Shown piece after piece: positions 1-6,734 of a stretch of 12,195 nucleotides of DNA. The position numbers and the translations under genes were made by a program. How positions within the stretch are numbered: position 1 is the stretch's first letter; each line of letters begins with the position of its first letter. The notes under the pieces were generated by a model. The model was not told the origin of the DNA and ran no database searches. It was given only the letters and a program-made list of their open reading frames with translations. This DNA comes from Fischerella sp. (lineage in GTDB: Bacteria > Cyanobacteriota > Cyanobacteriia > Cyanobacteriales > Nostocaceae), in NCBI GenBank assembly GCA_026419705.1, contig JANZYY010000098.1:1-12195 (forward strand), given 5' to 3'.

Positions 1-1136
1 ATTTCCTGTTCGGAATAGAGATTGGCATAATTATCTTTAATTTTGTATGTATAATGAGGAAGTATAGTAGTATCGCTTACTTTCAGAAAGTTTTCTGGTA
101 TTTTACTTATCTCTTCTAAGCAAAGATTGCTATTTGTGACTTCGGTAGTTGGCAGTGGCCAGCAAAAACCTCCATTTCTTCGCACAGAAGCAGATTGGAG
201 GGCTAGATTGGTACAAGACTGAGGAAATTCCGCTCGTAGCTGGGCGATTCTTTGAATAGCTTCTATGAAATCCATATCTGGAATGGAAACTGCTGCGTGC
301 ACTTGCATCCATAGTTGCTCTGCAGCGGCCAGATCGCGATCGTCTTCCGCCTGAAAAGCACTTATTTTTAATGTGGCAATATCGTCTAAAGTTGCATGTT
401 TTGGTAGAAGAATCAGGCGCAACTTTGTTTTCGGCTCAGCAACTATGTGTGGTGTCTGGCGAGTATTTTTGTATTGGCTCACAAGTTGCGGTACTCGAAA
501 ACTCAGATATTGGTTCAAGCGCTCGATTGTGGCACATTGTCCTTGATTGCCTAAACCTTCTAAGAGTGCATGGGTAAAAACTCCTTTTTGCAGTGTGTCG
601 ATTTCATGGGAGTGTTCATCGGGACCACAAGCGAAAATGCCGATCGCTCCAGTTTTACATGCTATCTGTTGAGTTTGTCGCCCAATTCCTTCCCCAGTCT
701 TTTTGTTTTGGTAGCGACAAGCGTCAAAAATTAGGATGATATTATCAGAGCCACACCGATGCAAGCGTTCAATCAGATCGCGAACAGAAATTGCGGTATT
801 TTCTATATCTTCTGGATTAGCATCACAGGGCATAAGGTAGTCATGGCCGTTATGTACCATCCCATGACCGCTAAAGAAAAACCAAAAGTTATCCTCTGGT
901 TTTAGCAAGGGTCTTTCAAAGAACTGCTGGAGAAATTGCCACAAATTAGCACGGTTGGGACGAGTTGATGTTCCAGCCAAATCGGGTGAGCGATCGGAGA
1001 ACAACAAAACCCGCTCAAAACCTGCTTCATGGCGAAAAAACTGTTGTATCAACTGTGCATCCCGCTCTGCATACTTAAGCGGTTGCAGGAACTCATAGTG
1101 ATTAATACCGATCGCCAACGCCCAGTTTTTTACCAT
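1..1136 (-). CDS. Orthocaspase (caspase-like cysteine protease, peptidase C14 family), C-terminus cut by window edge
   Basis: The frame stays open from ATG at 1136 to position 1, giving 378 codons with no stop, so the gene continues outside the window. The caspase p20-like core fills about residues 1-235. It opens with the typical cyanobacterial NWALAIGINHY strand, has SGHG at 89-92 (catalytic His91) and FDACR at 137-141 (catalytic Cys140, with Asp138 at the position that in metacaspases selects basic P1 residues). Residues about 250-304 form a charged, helical-looking linker often seen between the protease core and a second domain in cyanobacterial relatives. Residues 305-378 match nothing I recognise. 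The catalytic dyad is intact, so an active arginine/lysine-directed protease is likely; this is inference. The frame is also open upstream to a TAG at 1248-1250, but with no ATG and low-complexity Ser/Asn content. ATG 1136 fits the family start although it has no clear Shine-Dalgarno. Confidence 0.88.
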   Translation of the reverse strand, partial: MVKNWALAIGINHYEFLQPLKYAERDAQLIQQFFRHEAGFERVLLFSDRSPDLAGTSTRPNRANLWQFLQQFFERPLLKPEDNFWFFFSGHGMVHNGHDYLMPCDANPEDIENTAISVRDLIERLHRCGSDNIILIFDACRYQNKKTGEGIGRQTQQIACKTGAIGIFACGPDEHSHEIDTLQKGVFTHALLEGLGNQGQCATIERLNQYLSFRVPQLVSQYKNTRQTPHIVAEPKTKLRLILLPKHATLDDIATLKISAFQAEDDRDLAAAEQLWMQVHAAVSIPDMDFIEAIQRIAQLRAEFPQSCTNLALQSASVRRNGGFCWPLPTTEVTNSNLCLEEISKIPENFLKVSDTTILPHYTYKIKDNYANLYSEQE

Positions 1137-1222
1137 CTCAGTTTTGTGCTTGCTGCTTGAATTTGAGTTTGATTGCTCTTTGTCCGCCAATGACAAGGAA
1201 ACAAGAGTAGATATAGATATGT

Positions 1223-1237
1223 TGCAAAAATTTTGCA
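1223..1237. promoter_or_regulatory. Inverted repeat TGCAA-N5-TTGCA, possible operator, copy 1
   Basis: The plus strand reads TGCAAAAATTTTGCA, with perfect 7-base arms around a central A. Its centre at 1230 is 94 bases upstream of the orthocaspase ATG. The same half-sites and spacing recur at 1288-1302. A dimeric regulator binding here is an inference, and it matches no regulator consensus I know. Confidence 0.4.
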
Positions 1238-1285
1238 GCCAAAATCTCTAAACTAATACCTCAGATATCAGTATCGCTCAGGACA

Positions 1286-1304
1286 CATGCAAGAAAGTTG
1301 CATG
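1286..1304. promoter_or_regulatory. Inverted repeat CATGCAA-N5-TTGCATG, possible operator, copy 2
   Basis: This has perfect 7-base arms around GAAAG. The inner part has the same TGCAA-N5-TTGCA layout as the copy centred 65 bases nearer the orthocaspase gene. It could instead act as an RNA hairpin in the leader, since a 7-base stem with a 5-base loop would fold well. Confidence 0.4.
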
Positions 1305-1369
1305 CGATCGTCCATGTCGGGCTTGTAGGCTAATTCAGATTGGCTCCGGTCTATACCGAGGTCTGTAGA

Positions 1370-1428
1370 AATTTTGGATGCAAGGATTTTGGATTAAATC
1401 TATAATTCAAAATCTAAAATCTAAAATT
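1370..1428. repeat. AT-rich long hairpin with heptamer-like tandem repeat
   Basis: Arms 1370-1379 and 1419-1428 pair over 10 bases, and arms 1384-1395 and 1404-1415 pair over 12 bases, around an 8-base loop. A few of the pairs are G-U, and they work only in plus-strand RNA. The right half is a tandem array of AAAATCT-type 7-base units. This resembles the heptamer and hairpin repeats scattered between genes in filamentous cyanobacteria. Its role is unknown. Confidence 0.5.
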
Positions 1429-1507
1429 GTCTCGGTCAGGGTAACTATACTGAAAACAGGGATGGAACTGATAAGCTCTGCGAGCGAGTGGAGGTATGAT
1501 ACCCAGA

Positions 1508-3244
1508 CTATGATTTCATATCACTACGCTCCACATAATATGAACCTAAGACTAGGACATCCATATTCGTTCTTAAAAAACACTGAATGGCTTCTGTGGG
1601 AGTCCGAACGATAGGTTCGTTTTCGTTAAGAGAAGTGTTGAGAACAATGGGAATGCCAGTACGTTGAGCAAAGGTATTAATTAGATCCCAGTAGAGAGGG
1701 TTGGTTGTGCGACTGACACTTTGCAAGCGCCCTGTACCATCAACATGAGTAACAGCAGGAATAAGTTCTCTTTTTTCTGGACGAATTTTAAAGACTTTTT
1801 CCATGAATGGGGCTGGCTCATTGATTTCAAAGTATTCGCCCACCTTTTCTTCTAAAATGCTGGGGGCGAAGGGACGGAACTTTTCCCGGAATTTGATTTT
1901 GAGGTTGATAATGTCGCGCATATCTGAGCGACGCGGATCCGCAAGCAGAGAACGATTTCCTAAAGCCCTAGCAGCAAATTCCATTCTGCCTTGGAACCAA
2001 CCAACTACTTTTCCTTCACATAAAGCATCTACAACTTGGTGTAGTAGGGCTTCTCTTTCTAGATGTTTGGGTTGCAAGTTATGAGACTGCAACGCTAGCA
2101 AGCATTCTTCCTCAGTAAATTCCGAACCCCAATAAGCATGATTTAAAACAAAATTCCGAGGTTGTTTGAGGATTTGGTTCCAAACAAAGAAGGCTGCTCC
2201 AATACATGTACCATTGTCAGCAGCACCTACGGGAATATAGACGTTTTTAAAGGCAGTGTTTTGAGTAATTTTACCGTTTGCAACGGAATTCATCGCAACA
2301 CCACCCGCTAAACAAAGATTTTCACAAGGGTAGCGATCGCTCAAGCGGTTAATTAAATGAAATATAATCTCCTCGGTTACTGTTTGCAGAGATGCGGCAA
2401 TGTTTTGATGTTTGGAGGTAAGTTCTGATTTAGGTTGTCGCGCCGGGCCTAATAATTTTTCTAGTTCTGGGCTATGGAATGGTTCCACATAGGGGGCGCC
2501 ATTGTCCCACTTCATGGCAATACCTTGCTCATGGTGAGTGAAGTAGTCCAGATTTAATTCAAAACTATCCTCTTTGGGATAAATAATCCGCCGGAAGGCT
2601 TCCACATATTCGGGTTCTCCGTAAGGTGCCAATCCCATGACTTTGTATTCATCACCATAGGCAGGAAAACCCAGATATAGGGTGATGGCATTGTAAAGAT
2701 AACCGATGGAGTGAGGATAGTAAGTACGAGAGAAGTATTCTAAATGATTACCTTCGCCTGCGCCTGCAAGGGTACTCACAAAATCTCCCATCCCGTCAAT
2801 AGATAAAATTGCAGCTTTTTCAAACGGGGAAACTAAAAAAGCGCTAGCTAGGTGAGTTGTGTGGTGTTCCAGTGCATGGATTGGGGCGCGAATATCTTCT
2901 GGTTGACAGTGACAAGCATCTGCTAACTGTTGCTTGAGGCTGGCGGATTTACTTTGTTTGCTGAACCGATCCAGAAGTGATGACAGGGAGGGACGTTTTT
3001 GTAGGGTAAAAAGTAGTTTGCGGTTGAGATTGGCTTTGGGGTTGAAGGAGACAGCGACACGATCTAAATCTGCTGCGCTGATACCACTCACTTGCAAACA
3101 ATAACGAATAGATTGGGCTGGAAACCCCGCCCAGTGTTTGATGCGCGTGAAGCGTTCTTCTTCCACTGCAGCAACGAGTTGACCGTTTTGGATTAGGCAA
3201 GCTGAAGCATCGCCGTGGTAGGCGTTAATTCCAAGAATGTTCAT
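1508..3244 (-). CDS. Carbamoyltransferase, NodU/CmcH family
   Basis: This 578-residue protein is full length for the family. Enzymes of this family move a carbamoyl group from carbamoyl phosphate, via an adenylate, onto a hydroxyl of a sugar or other small molecule. The N-terminal ASKHA-like domain (about 1-350) has GINAYHGDAS at 5-14, the metal-binding HHTTH cluster at 127-131, SIDGMGD at 148-154, the KVMGLAPYGEP stretch at 201-211, AGGVAMN at 313-319 and PVGAADNG at 338-345. The C-terminal domain has ARALGNRS at 425-432, REKFRPFAPS at 453-462 and NTSLNENEP at 536-544. No key motif is missing. It lies downstream of glycosyltransferases and a YdcF protein in the same direction, so the likely target is a sugar of the surface polysaccharide; this is inference. 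A 140-base gap separates it from the preceding gene. The start is the only ATG before the conserved first strand. Confidence 0.93.
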   Translation of the reverse strand: MNILGINAYHGDASACLIQNGQLVAAVEEERFTRIKHWAGFPAQSIRYCLQVSGISAADLDRVAVSFNPKANLNRKLLFTLQKRPSLSSLLDRFSKQSKSASLKQQLADACHCQPEDIRAPIHALEHHTTHLASAFLVSPFEKAAILSIDGMGDFVSTLAGAGEGNHLEYFSRTYYPHSIGYLYNAITLYLGFPAYGDEYKVMGLAPYGEPEYVEAFRRIIYPKEDSFELNLDYFTHHEQGIAMKWDNGAPYVEPFHSPELEKLLGPARQPKSELTSKHQNIAASLQTVTEEIIFHLINRLSDRYPCENLCLAGGVAMNSVANGKITQNTAFKNVYIPVGAADNGTCIGAAFFVWNQILKQPRNFVLNHAYWGSEFTEEECLLALQSHNLQPKHLEREALLHQVVDALCEGKVVGWFQGRMEFAARALGNRSLLADPRRSDMRDIINLKIKFREKFRPFAPSILEEKVGEYFEINEPAPFMEKVFKIRPEKRELIPAVTHVDGTGRLQSVSRTTNPLYWDLINTFAQRTGIPIVLNTSLNENEPIVRTPTEAIQCFLRTNMDVLVLGSYYVERSDMKS

Positions 3245-3256
3245 TTCAGTTTCACT

Positions 3257-3279
3257 TTACTATTTAGTAAGTTTGTCAA
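3257..3279 (-). promoter_or_regulatory. Possible promoter/operator just upstream of the carbamoyltransferase gene
   Basis: On the minus strand a perfect TTGACA (3279-3274) is followed by a perfect dyad, TTACTA-AA-TAGTAA (3270-3257), that ends 12 bases before the ATG. The best -10 candidate, TAAAGT, lies only 14 bases from the -35, which is too short for a standard sigma-70 promoter. The dyad is clear, but the promoter is doubtful. Confidence 0.25.
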
Positions 3280-3384
3280 AAAAGCTGATTACTTCTTCAG
3301 TAATGGCAGGGTTTCCTGGGGAAATAGCATAAAAGTTCTTTGCTGGTGGGTGGTGCTAGAACTGCAAATATAGTGTATCTTTAA

Positions 3385-4017
3385 TCACACATTCTCAGAA
3401 AGAACAAGATTTGACTTGAGGCTGGCTCCTGTACGACCTGTGACAATCCAAAATAGGGAGCGACAAATATCACGAACAATACGGAAGCTAGATTCATTAG
3501 GTCGGTTTGATGCTACGCACAGGGGCGTAAAGGCAATACCTTGGCTACCAAGAACCAGAGTGGCGATCGCTTTGGCTCTGGGCATGTGAAAATCGGAGGT
3601 AATTAAGAACAGGTGCTGAATTCCGCGTCTATGAAAATCCGGAACAAGGGTAGTAAAGTTGGTAACAGTATCAAAAGCACGAAGGTCAATGTGTAACCTT
3701 GCAGCGGTGATATTTGCAGATTCAAAAAGTTTCTTGGTTTTCTCTGGTTCTGGAGGAGAAGACACCCAAATTTCTAAATATGGATACCAGTGAGCAAGTT
3801 CAACAGTCAAATTTTCTCTAGCAGGGTCGCCACCCAAAGTTAAAAAGGCTTGGGGTTGGGGTGCTTGGGCGATCGCTATTGCTAAACGCACAGGAATAAC
3901 GAACACCAAGGCAAGGATCGCACCTGCTAAAATCAAAGTCCAATATTTTTGAAGTTGATGATGAGGCTTTTTCCAGCGTTGCACAGACAGCGGCATGATT
4001 TTATTTTCTCTTTTCAT
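3385..4017 (-). CDS. YdcF/DUF218 family single-pass membrane protein
   Basis: This 210-residue protein has a basic N-terminus, one membrane segment at about residues 25-50, and a DUF218 domain (about 56-195) that should face the periplasm. Family marks are AFLTLGGD at 57-64, the Arg113-to-Asn120 segment ending DTVTN, TSDFHMPRA at 140-148 and a C-terminal RDICRSLFW helix at 182-190. The family includes E. coli SanA, ElyC and YdcF. ElyC and SanA affect envelope assembly, but the biochemical activity is not settled. Members sit often among envelope polysaccharide genes, as here between a glycosyltransferase (126 bases upstream) and a carbamoyltransferase. The start is uncertain: TTG at 4029, ATG at 4017 and ATG at 3996 are all in frame with weak ribosome sites, and all keep the membrane segment. 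Confidence 0.85.
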   Translation of the reverse strand: MKRENKIMPLSVQRWKKPHHQLQKYWTLILAGAILALVFVIPVRLAIAIAQAPQPQAFLTLGGDPARENLTVELAHWYPYLEIWVSSPPEPEKTKKLFESANITAARLHIDLRAFDTVTNFTTLVPDFHRRGIQHLFLITSDFHMPRAKAIATLVLGSQGIAFTPLCVASNRPNESSFRIVRDICRSLFWIVTGRTGASLKSNLVLSENV

Positions 4018-4044
4018 TGAAAAATTCAATTCTTGGTGTTGTTG

Positions 4045-4086
4045 GCGTCTACCCTGCGGTCAGCTGCTTGAGCGCGTCTATGGCGG
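4045..4086. repeat. Short GC-rich intergenic repeat remnant
   Basis: GCGTCTA occurs at 4045-4051 and again at 4074-4080, each followed by a C/G-rich stretch containing GCGG, in otherwise AT-leaning spacer. The wording resembles GC-rich interspersed repeats of heterocyst-forming cyanobacteria. That family link is from memory and unverified. It lies between the third GT4 gene and the YdcF gene. Confidence 0.25.
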
Positions 4087-4142
4087 TTGATTATTCATCC
4101 CCATGGAATGCAACACCCTTTTTGCTTTTGTGATTAATGAGT

Positions 4143-5327
4143 TTATCCAAGATCTTCTGACAAAGGTTTTCCATTCATCACCGCCTGGTAAATGTGTATT
4201 AGCTTTTCGGCAGCGCGATCCCAGGTATAATCTTGGAGAATAAAATTACGAGCGCGATCGCCCATCGCTTTTGCCTGTTGAGGATTACTCAAGCAATGAA
4301 TCAGAGCCGCTGCAATCGCGTCGGCGCTAACATCAACTACATGAGCTGCTTGAGCTGTTGCTGCTTCTGGGAAATTGCAACCAGTAGTGATTACGCAAGG
4401 TAATCCTGAAGCCATACCTTCTAAAACAGACATGCTAAAGCCTTCTGAATATGAAGGAGCGACATATAAATTAGCTGCTGCTAACGCAGCATATTTCAAT
4501 TTTCCCGTCAGCATTCCTGTAAAGGTGACAGCATCTAAGCATCCAGTCTGTGCAAAATAATGTTGTGCTGTTGACATAAATCCAATACTATCAGGACCTG
4601 CGACCACTAAGTGCGTCTTGGGAAACTGAGCGTGGACTTTTGCAAAAGCAAGTGCGAGTAAATCCAGACCTTTTTTAGGATCAATCCGACCCAGAAATAG
4701 AATTAAAATTTTATCGCGTGTCGCTGGAAATTGATGATAAAAAACTTCTGGATCTGATAAAGCAATAAATTCTTGACAGTGAATACCATTAGGAACTAAA
4801 AAAGTATTCTTAAATCCAAGAGACTTGACATTACTTAGTTCAGAAGTAGCCGTGGCTTGGATAGCACTAGCCTGTTGTAATGCTGGTTTTTCAAATAAAG
4901 CATAATAAATTTGTTTTTTCCATGCTTTATAAGACAGTGCCCAAGGCTCTAACATTCCATGAGGAGTTGCTATATATGGAATATGCGAAAAAAGACATAT
5001 CCAGTGAGCTAATGAAATTAACGGCGCAAAAACTGTGTGCGTATGTACTAATTCATAATCAACCACATGTTTAAATAACCAGCCAATCAGAGATGGACTA
5101 ATGATGAAGTCATTTCTATACCAGCAGGGAAAATACCGCACTCGGTAGCATTTTTCCTGAATCCAAGTATTTAAAGGTACATCTAATCGCTCGGAACCAT
5201 TAGCTGGTGTTGTGACAAGGTCAATATTGACACCAAGGCGACCAATTCCTTGAACTAACTCAGTTACAACTTTCGATGTTCCACCATAAGTAGCTCCAAC
5301 GTAAGGTGCGAGCAATAAAATTTTCAT
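4143..5327 (-). CDS. Glycosyltransferase, GT4 family (GT-B fold)
   Basis: This 394-residue enzyme should transfer a sugar from a nucleotide-sugar donor to the growing lipid-linked repeat unit at the cytoplasmic face of the membrane. The N-terminal acceptor domain starts at MKILLLAPYV, has the glycine loop YGGTSK at 14-19, HTHT at 95-98 and TPHGMLEPW at 121-129. The C-terminal donor domain has FLGRIDPKKG at 211-220 and the EX7E signature with Glu295 and Glu303 in SEGFSMSVLE. The length is normal for GT4. There are 202 bases between it and the preceding glycosyltransferase gene, so it may have its own promoter. ATG 5327 is chosen because it begins the first beta strand, although no clear Shine-Dalgarno precedes it. 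The donor and the linkage cannot be predicted. Confidence 0.92.
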   Translation of the reverse strand: MKILLLAPYVGATYGGTSKVVTELVQGIGRLGVNIDLVTTPANGSERLDVPLNTWIQEKCYRVRYFPCWYRNDFIISPSLIGWLFKHVVDYELVHTHTVFAPLISLAHWICLFSHIPYIATPHGMLEPWALSYKAWKKQIYYALFEKPALQQASAIQATATSELSNVKSLGFKNTFLVPNGIHCQEFIALSDPEVFYHQFPATRDKILILFLGRIDPKKGLDLLALAFAKVHAQFPKTHLVVAGPDSIGFMSTAQHYFAQTGCLDAVTFTGMLTGKLKYAALAAANLYVAPSYSEGFSMSVLEGMASGLPCVITTGCNFPEAATAQAAHVVDVSADAIAAALIHCLSNPQQAKAMGDRARNFILQDYTWDRAAEKLIHIYQAVMNGKPLSEDLG

Positions 5328-5419
5328 AACAGGCTAAATACATATATAAATTTCACTTGCAAGTCACGCTGCGCTGACAAGGAAATGCAGCTGGCAACTA
5401 ATTCGGTTAAAAAATAAAA

Positions 5420-5448
5420 AGTATATTGGCAAGTCACCAAGACACTAA
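5420..5448 (-). promoter_or_regulatory. Weak sigma-70-like promoter candidate for the downstream GT4 gene
   Basis: On the minus strand TATACT (5425-5420, five of six matches to TATAAT) lies 17 bases after TTAGTG (5448-5443, a poor -35). It would give a leader of roughly 85 bases before the ATG at 5327. The spacing is right but the -35 is weak. Confidence 0.22.
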
Positions 5449-5461
5449 AAACTGAGTTTTT
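5447..5461 (-). terminator. Perfect AT palindrome AAAAACTGAGTTTTT, weak terminator candidate
   Basis: It has seven-base arms around a single G, 69 bases beyond the stop of the upstream glycosyltransferase gene. The minus-strand RNA would end in a U-rich arm, but the stem is nearly all A-U with no real loop, so termination is doubtful. Confidence 0.2.
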
Positions 5462-5505
5462 GATTTGTATATGTATCGTGATTCAGGTGGAATGGTAACG
5501 GTTTC

Positions 5506-5520
5506 AATCATGCCATGATT
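5506..5520. repeat. Perfect palindrome AATCATG-C-CATGATT after the GT4 stop
   Basis: It has seven-base arms around one central C, starting 9 bases past the stop codon of the gene ending at 5530. No T-run follows on the minus strand, so it is not a standard terminator. It could be a binding site or an RNA 3'-end hairpin. Confidence 0.3.
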
Positions 5521-5529
5521 CAGGGATGT

Positions 5530-6726
5530 TTAAAATGCATTTGTGCCGGTTTTTAGACTTCCTGCATTGATAGCTTTTAAAAGACCGTCGGCAAAGTTTT
5601 GAGGACCATAAGCAGCTACAATCTTGTGGCTTAATCGTCCCATTTGCAATCTAGAATCTAAATCCATTTGATGAATTTTTAATAATGTACGAGTCATGTC
5701 TTGCCTATTTTCTGGGTCAAATAGCAGACCATTTTGACCATCTTGAACGAGTTCGTAACTAGCTCCTACTGTTCGGCTACATAGGATTGGTAGTTCAGCA
5801 GCACAAGCTTCGTTCACCACTAAGCCCCATTGCTCTTGAGAAGCAGGATGCACAAAAGCGTTGGCTAATCCATACCAATCTCCTATTTGTTGATAAGTGA
5901 TAAAACCGGGCAAATGAACGCAGTCGTTTAAACTTCGAGCGGCGATGAGATTGCGGATGGAGCGTTCTTCTTCTCCACTACCGCAAATGACGAGATCCCA
6001 GGCTTGTTCGGCTCCAATGTCTTGGCGATAGGCTGCAAATGCTTCTACGAAACGGTAGACGTTTTTGCGTTTGATCAATCGAGTGACAATGAGAAAATAA
6101 GGTTTTGCTGGTATTGCTGGCTGTCGTTGTCTTGTTGCAGCAGGGTTCAACCTTGCTGAGCTTGCACACTTGGTAAAGTAATCATTGTCAACCGCATCGT
6201 AACCAAGAAAAATTTTTTCGGGAGGAAAGCCTAACTGGATCAGATAATCACGGTGTAATTTACCACCGACAAGTGCAGCATCATACTTTCGAACGTAAAG
6301 CCAGGATTTCAGTAGTTCTTTCCACCATTGTCGCTTTTCGTCATCCCATTTACTCTCGCTCATCAGAATTGTTGAAACTTGGTGGCGTTGACACCAGGAA
6401 AGTGCAGCGCGGCTGACTGGAAATCCCCACCCAGGGATAGCGACGACACTTGGTTTGAGAGTATCCAACAACTCAGGTAGTAAGGAGGCTGATACACTAG
6501 AAGTGAAACTGCGATCGGTTGAAGGTGGTTTGGTAGCTACAGGCAATAAGGTTTTGATGGGGAATGTAGTTTCTTGGTGCATATCACCCCAAGGGTGTTC
6601 TTTTGTATTGTCTGTAACTTGAACTGCTGTAAAATTCCAACCTTTGTGCTGACACGCTTCATAAGCAGCACGCAGTCGGGCGGCGTGATAACCTCCGATA
6701 TTGTGGAAAATCACAACTACATGCAT
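5530..6726 (-). CDS. Glycosyltransferase, GT4 family (GT-B fold)
   Basis: This is a 398-residue enzyme expected to add a sugar to the lipid-linked repeat unit. The N-terminal half begins HVVVIFHNIGGYHAAR, typical of a small GT4 subgroup lacking the usual GGA loop. It has AIPGWGFP at 96-103, where the pathway-specific acceptor domain ends its first half. The donor domain starts near residue 208 with IVTRLIKRKNV and contains LVICGSGEE at 245-253 and the EX7E motif, Glu298 and Glu306, in EQWGLVVNEA. NGLLFDP at 332-338 is also typical. It follows the polymerase gene by only 8 bases, which puts it at the end of the operon. ATG 6726 begins the first strand; only a weak AAAG precedes it. Acceptor and donor sugars are unknown. 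Confidence 0.91.
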   Translation of the reverse strand: MHVVVIFHNIGGYHAARLRAAYEACQHKGWNFTAVQVTDNTKEHPWGDMHQETTFPIKTLLPVATKPPSTDRSFTSSVSASLLPELLDTLKPSVVAIPGWGFPVSRAALSWCQRHQVSTILMSESKWDDEKRQWWKELLKSWLYVRKYDAALVGGKLHRDYLIQLGFPPEKIFLGYDAVDNDYFTKCASSARLNPAATRQRQPAIPAKPYFLIVTRLIKRKNVYRFVEAFAAYRQDIGAEQAWDLVICGSGEEERSIRNLIAARSLNDCVHLPGFITYQQIGDWYGLANAFVHPASQEQWGLVVNEACAAELPILCSRTVGASYELVQDGQNGLLFDPENRQDMTRTLLKIHQMDLDSRLQMGRLSHKIVAAYGPQNFADGLLKAINAGSLKTGTNAF

Positions 6727-6734
6727 AGCTTTAT

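Larger units (their letters stand above)
1137..1507. other. 371-base intergenic region between orthocaspase and carbamoyltransferase genes
   Basis: No convincing gene is present on either strand. It contains two inverted repeats close to the orthocaspase start (1223-1237 and 1286-1304), a long AT-rich hairpin repeat (1370-1428) and a small perfect palindrome GGTATGATACC at 1493-1503 just beyond the carbamoyltransferase stop. That palindrome has no T-run after it on the minus strand, so it is not a convincing terminator. The orthocaspase promoter must lie here if the gene is transcribed separately, but I see no clear -35/-10 pair. Confidence 0.6.
5328..5529. other. Intergenic spacer, break within the polysaccharide locus
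   Basis: This spacer holds no gene. It contains a weak promoter candidate (5420-5448), an AT palindrome (5447-5461), a second palindrome near the upstream stop codon (5506-5520), and a GC-rich patch GTCACGCTGCGCTGAC at 5363-5378. The 9-mer TGATTCAGG occurs twice, at 5479-5487 and 5516-5524. Confidence 0.45.

Noticed and set aside
130..312. Minus-strand 60-codon frame inside the orthocaspase gene
   Set aside because: The orthocaspase frame itself stays open through this region to the window edge, so this is an out-of-frame shadow.
1405..1428. AAAATCT repeats as a CRISPR array
   Set aside because: The 7-base units are directly adjacent with no spacers.
1493..1503. GGTATGATACC as a terminator for the carbamoyltransferase gene
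   Set aside because: The stem is 5 bases with a one-base centre and no T-run follows on the minus strand.
1378..1614. Plus-strand open frame crossing the hairpin repeat and the carbamoyltransferase 3' end
   Set aside because: It overlaps a repeat and the conserved end of a real gene, and the predicted protein has no family features.
5978..6169. Minus-strand 63-codon frame within the GT4 gene at 5530-6726
   Set aside because: It is an alternative frame of a gene with clear GT4 motifs, with low-complexity Ser/Thr-rich content.
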